A stretch of 13,281 bases of DNA. Origin: Actinomycetota bacterium (lineage in GTDB: Bacteria; Actinomycetota; Thermoleophilia; Gaiellales; Gaiellaceae). Positions 10,923 to 13,281 of the stretch are shown here, piece after piece. Position numbers and translations under genes: made by a program. Every line of letters begins with the position of its first letter. The first letter of the stretch is position 1. The notes beneath the pieces were generated by a model, which did not search any database, was not told the DNA's origin, and saw only the letters and a program-made list of their open reading frames with translations. Location of the stretch: NCBI GenBank assembly GCA_013694685.1, contig JACDBY010000078.1, positions 1-13,281 on the forward strand, in the 5' to 3' direction.

Positions 10923-12748
10923 GAGTCCCCCTTTGTTGATGATGATGATGATGCCGCTGCGTCGGTCAGGCGCCACGCGGCGTTGATGAGTCCGACGTGC
11001 GAGAAAGCCTGCGGGTAGTTCCCTAGGAGCTCCTTGCGGTCGGGATCGGCCTCCTCGGCCAGGAGGCCCAGATCGTTCGCGCACGCGGTCGCTCGTGCGA
11101 ACCATCCCTCTGCACGATCGACCTCGCCACCCAAGGCGAGACACTCGGCGAGCCAGTAGGTGCAGATCAGGAAGCCCATCGGATCGTCCGGCCAGCGGCG
11201 CACGAGGCCGATGTCGCCCAACTCTCGCTCGACGGCCTCGATCGTCGCCCACATCCGCTCGTCGCGCGCCGGCAGGAAGCCAACGAGCGGCAGCAGGAGG
11301 ACCGAGGCGTCGAGGTCGTCGGAGCCGAAGGCGCCGGTATAGGCGCCGGCCCGCTCGCTCCAGGCCTTGGCGAGAACCGCCGTTCGCACGCGCTCCCGCG
11401 CGACCTCCCAGCCGTCCAGCTGGAGATCGTCGCCGAGCAGTGGGGCCAATCGGATCGCGCGGTCGAGTGCGACCCAGCACATCACCTTCGAGGAGACGTA
11501 CTGGCGTCGCTGATCGCGCGCCTCCCACATGCCGGCGTCCGGCTCGCGCCAGGTGGTCGCGGCCCGGTTTGCCAACGCTACGAGCAGCTCGCGGGTCGGC
11601 TCGTCGAGCTCACCCAGCTGGTCGCGCAACTGCTCGACCGCGTCCAGGACCTCGCCGAGGACGTCGAGCTGCTCCTGATCCCAGGCCGCGTTTCCGATCC
11701 GCACGGGCCGGCTGTCACGGAAACCGGGAAGGTGGGCGAGCTCGTGCTCGGCGAGATTCCGCTCGCCCTCCACGCCGTACATGATCTGGACGCGCTCGCC
11801 GGCCGTGAGCCGGCCGCAGGCATCCGCGATCCACCGGAAGAGCCGATCGGCCTCATCGGGGCAAGCGGCGACCCACAGCGCGCGAATCGTCAGGCTGAGA
11901 TCGCGCAGCCACGCGAAGCGGTAGTCGAAGTTGAGGTTTCCGCCGAGCTTCTCCGGGAGCGAGGTCGTCGCCGCCGCGACCACCGCGCCGGTCGGTTGGA
12001 AGGTCAGACCCTGCAGGACGAGGGCGCTGCGCCGAACGGCGTCGCGATGCCGTCCCTGGTAGCCGTCGTGGAGCTCCGACCAGGACTCCCAGGCGGCGAT
12101 CGTGTCCTCGATGGTTGCCTCGGCGCCTGCTTCGCCGTCGGGCGCACTCGACGCCTCGGACGCGCGCGTGAACACCAGCTCGAAGTCCATTTGCTCGCCG
12201 GCCCGGATGGTGAAGCGTCCCGTCGCGCAGCCGCCGTGCGGGCTGAGGGTGACCCCACCGGTGAGGGTCAGCGCCACCGGCCCACCGCGCGCCCTCACTC
12301 CACCGCGGACGGCGAGGACGTGGGGGACGGTCAGGCCGTACTCCATGCGGGGAGCGAACTCCGTGACCAGCTCGACCGCTCCGCGAAGACCCTCGACCCG
12401 GCGCAGCAACACGTGCGGACTGCGGAGGCCGAGGTCGTGACCACGCGCCTCCGGCTCGAGTCCGAGAGCGTCGGTGACCGCGACCTCGCCTTTCTCGGTC
12501 GTCAGCACCGATCGCAACACGAGCGAGTCGGGAACGTAGGCGCGCTCCGACTCGAACGCGGCCGACGGATGGAGTGACCAGTGGCCTGCGTCAGGCCCCA
12601 GCAGCCGACCGAAGACCGAGGGCGAATCGAAGCGGGGAACACACCACCAGTCCACCGAGCCCGCGCGATCGACGAGCGCGGCGGAATGGCAGTCCGAGAG
12701 GAAGCCGTAGTCCCCGATCGAGCTCGGTCGCCCTCGGTCGACAGTCAC
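10919..12748 (-). CDS. GH15 family hydrolase, trehalase/glucoamylase type
   Basis: 609 aa, normal for bacterial GH15 enzymes. N-terminal trehalase-like beta domain about 10-215 (SIGDYGFLSDCHSAALVDRA at 10-29, then SVDWWCVPRFDSPSVFGRLL), then the (alpha/alpha)6 barrel: NFDYRFAWLRDLSLTI (273-288), QIMYGVEGERNLAEHEL (321-337), SRPVRIGNAAWDQEQLDVLG (346-365), MWEARDQRRQYVSSKVM (407-423) with Glu409 the likely general acid, and LLAEEADPDRKELLGNYPQA (562-581), whose Glu565/566 is the likely base. It releases glucose from trehalose or short alpha-glucans; actinobacterial members of this shape are often trehalases. No signal peptide, so cytoplasmic. The GTG at 12748 overlaps the upstream gene stop as GTGA and starts exactly where the family does. 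The tail holds five Ser from a (TCA)5 repeat. Confidence 0.92.
   Translation of the reverse strand: MTVDRGRPSSIGDYGFLSDCHSAALVDRAGSVDWWCVPRFDSPSVFGRLLGPDAGHWSLHPSAAFESERAYVPDSLVLRSVLTTEKGEVAVTDALGLEPEARGHDLGLRSPHVLLRRVEGLRGAVELVTEFAPRMEYGLTVPHVLAVRGGVRARGGPVALTLTGGVTLSPHGGCATGRFTIRAGEQMDFELVFTRASEASSAPDGEAGAEATIEDTIAAWESWSELHDGYQGRHRDAVRRSALVLQGLTFQPTGAVVAAATTSLPEKLGGNLNFDYRFAWLRDLSLTIRALWVAACPDEADRLFRWIADACGRLTAGERVQIMYGVEGERNLAEHELAHLPGFRDSRPVRIGNAAWDQEQLDVLGEVLDAVEQLRDQLGELDEPTRELLVALANRAATTWREPDAGMWEARDQRRQYVSSKVMCWVALDRAIRLAPLLGDDLQLDGWEVARERVRTAVLAKAWSERAGAYTGAFGSDDLDASVLLLPLVGFLPARDERMWATIEAVERELGDIGLVRRWPDDPMGFLICTYWLAECLALGGEVDRAEGWFARATACANDLGLLAEEADPDRKELLGNYPQAFSHVGLINAAWRLTDAAASSSSSTKGDS
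10938..10953 (-). repeat. (TCA)5 microsatellite in the GH15 3' end
   Basis: Five TCA codons give a Ser5 stretch close to the GH15 C-terminus, a few bases upstream of the SDR ribosome binding site (10926-10932). Unit changes keep the reading frame, so variation would alter only the tail length and spacing. Confidence 0.6.
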
Positions 12749-13281
12749 GCACGCGTGATCCCGCGACGCAGCACGCCGATGATCCCCAGCTCTTCCTCGC
12801 TCGCGTCCTTGCGCAGCAGCTCGTTGATCTCGACACCGACGAGGAAGATGATCGAGGCCGTGTACAGAAAGGCGGCGAGTACGAGGAATACGGTGAGCGC
12901 CCCAATCGCGGAGGTGAAGTCGGCGAACGAGCTGACGTACCAGCCGAAGAGCAACGACTGGACGATCCAGGCGGCCACGACAACGACCGCGCCGACGCTC
13001 GCCCACCGCACGCGGCGGTGTTCCGCCGGGCCGTAGCGGACGAGGAGGCCGACCGCGAGCCCGAGTGCGATTACCGCGATCGGCCAGCGGCTCACGAGCA
13101 GGAGCACGTGGGTGGCTCCGCTGCGTTCGATTCGCGGGCCTACCGCCACCGCGAGCACCGCGAGCACCACCGCGACGATCACGCACACCGCGAGGGCGAA
13201 CGAGAGGCTCCAGCGTCGCCGGAGCGACCGCATGTCGTCCGCCTCATAGATCGAGTTCATGCCACCCATGCAGGCACGCAC
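12745..13281 (-). CDS. YihY/BrkB family membrane protein (partial)
   Basis: The C-terminal 178 codons are in the window; the 5' end lies beyond the right edge, so the GTG at 13281 is not a trustworthy start. The family is about 280-330 aa, so roughly a third to nearly half is missing. MNSIYEADDMRSLRRRWSLS matches the YihY signature 'fN.aY...e.r..wrrr..s'. Hydrophobic segments lie at about 27-49, 60-82, 93-112 and 120-150, followed by the conserved end of the last helix (FLVGVEINELLRK) and a cytoplasmic tail. Family members are inner-membrane proteins of unresolved function, once wrongly called ribonuclease BN. The stop overlaps the GH15 start as GTGA, making it the first visible gene of a three-gene operon. 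Confidence 0.85.
   Translation of the reverse strand: MRACMGGMNSIYEADDMRSLRRRWSLSFALAVCVIVAVVLAVLAVAVGPRIERSGATHVLLLVSRWPIAVIALGLAVGLLVRYGPAEHRRVRWASVGAVVVVAAWIVQSLLFGWYVSSFADFTSAIGALTVFLVLAAFLYTASIIFLVGVEINELLRKDASEEELGIIGVLRRGITRA

Noticed and set aside
10923..11528. Upstream extension of the SDR by about 200 codons
   Set aside because: It lies inside the GH15 gene in another frame; the GTG at 10922 has a strong ribosome binding site and a family-like N-terminus.
11095..11784. Plus-strand open frame of 229 codons within the GH15 gene
   Set aside because: Almost entirely Arg/Pro/Ala/Ser, antisense to conserved GH15 motifs; no ribosome binding site.
12749..13186. Upstream extension of the GH15 gene by 146 codons
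   Set aside because: It overlaps the YihY gene and is Arg/Gly-rich; the GTG at 12748 forms a GTGA overlap and begins at the conserved N-terminal domain.

Overview
The window looks like chromosomal DNA from a high-GC actinobacterium. The best fit is the class Thermoleophilia (Gaiellales/Solirubrobacterales type). The clues are uniformly GC-rich codon use, a single-chain PafB-PafC type regulator, frequent GTG starts with 4-base GTGA/ATGA overlaps, and several genes with a -10-like hexamer 6 bases before the start codon, as in leaderless transcripts. This placement is an inference from gene style; no rRNA or marker gene is present. I found no tRNA, rRNA, CRISPR array, intact insertion sequence or phage gene.

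Left part (1-3829, + strand): two small consecutive zinc-ribbon genes, the second a zinc ribbon-membrane anchor-SPOR-like protein. A 303-base spacer with two strong hairpins and a good sigma70-like promoter follows. Then come a 153-aa protein with a C-terminal C/C/C/H zinc-knuckle motif and a 677-aa double WYL-domain regulator (PafBC fusion).

Middle (3792-6861): a minus-strand pair, epoxyqueuosine reductase QueG followed by a stripped-down soluble histidine kinase joined by a GTGA overlap. The kinase end overlaps the PafBC end. QueG starts only 14 bases from a divergent medium-chain dehydrogenase that has lost the usual four-cysteine structural zinc lobe. Downstream lie a hairpin whose apex holds the stop codon, a roughly 100-base imperfect inverted repeat (REP/BIME-like), and a small MIP18/DUF59 Fe-S assembly factor with a leaderless-looking start.

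Right part (6954-13281, mostly minus strand): a sensor kinase/response-regulator pair (HK first, ATGA overlap), a plus-strand decayed beta-propeller lactonase pseudogene, and an operon read leftwards: YihY/BrkB membrane protein (cut by the window edge), GH15 trehalase/glucoamylase-type hydrolase, glucose-1-dehydrogenase-like SDR, joined by 4-base GTGA overlaps. GH15 and SDR could together turn trehalose or alpha-glucan into glucose and then gluconolactone. The adjacent dead lactonase would be the next step of that route, which is suggestive but unproven.

Most genes belong to known families. The points most worth a second look are the 14-base divergent start region, the QueG-kinase coupling, the inverted repeat abutting the DUF59 promoter, the zinc ribbon-SPOR architecture and the decayed lactonase beside the sugar operon.
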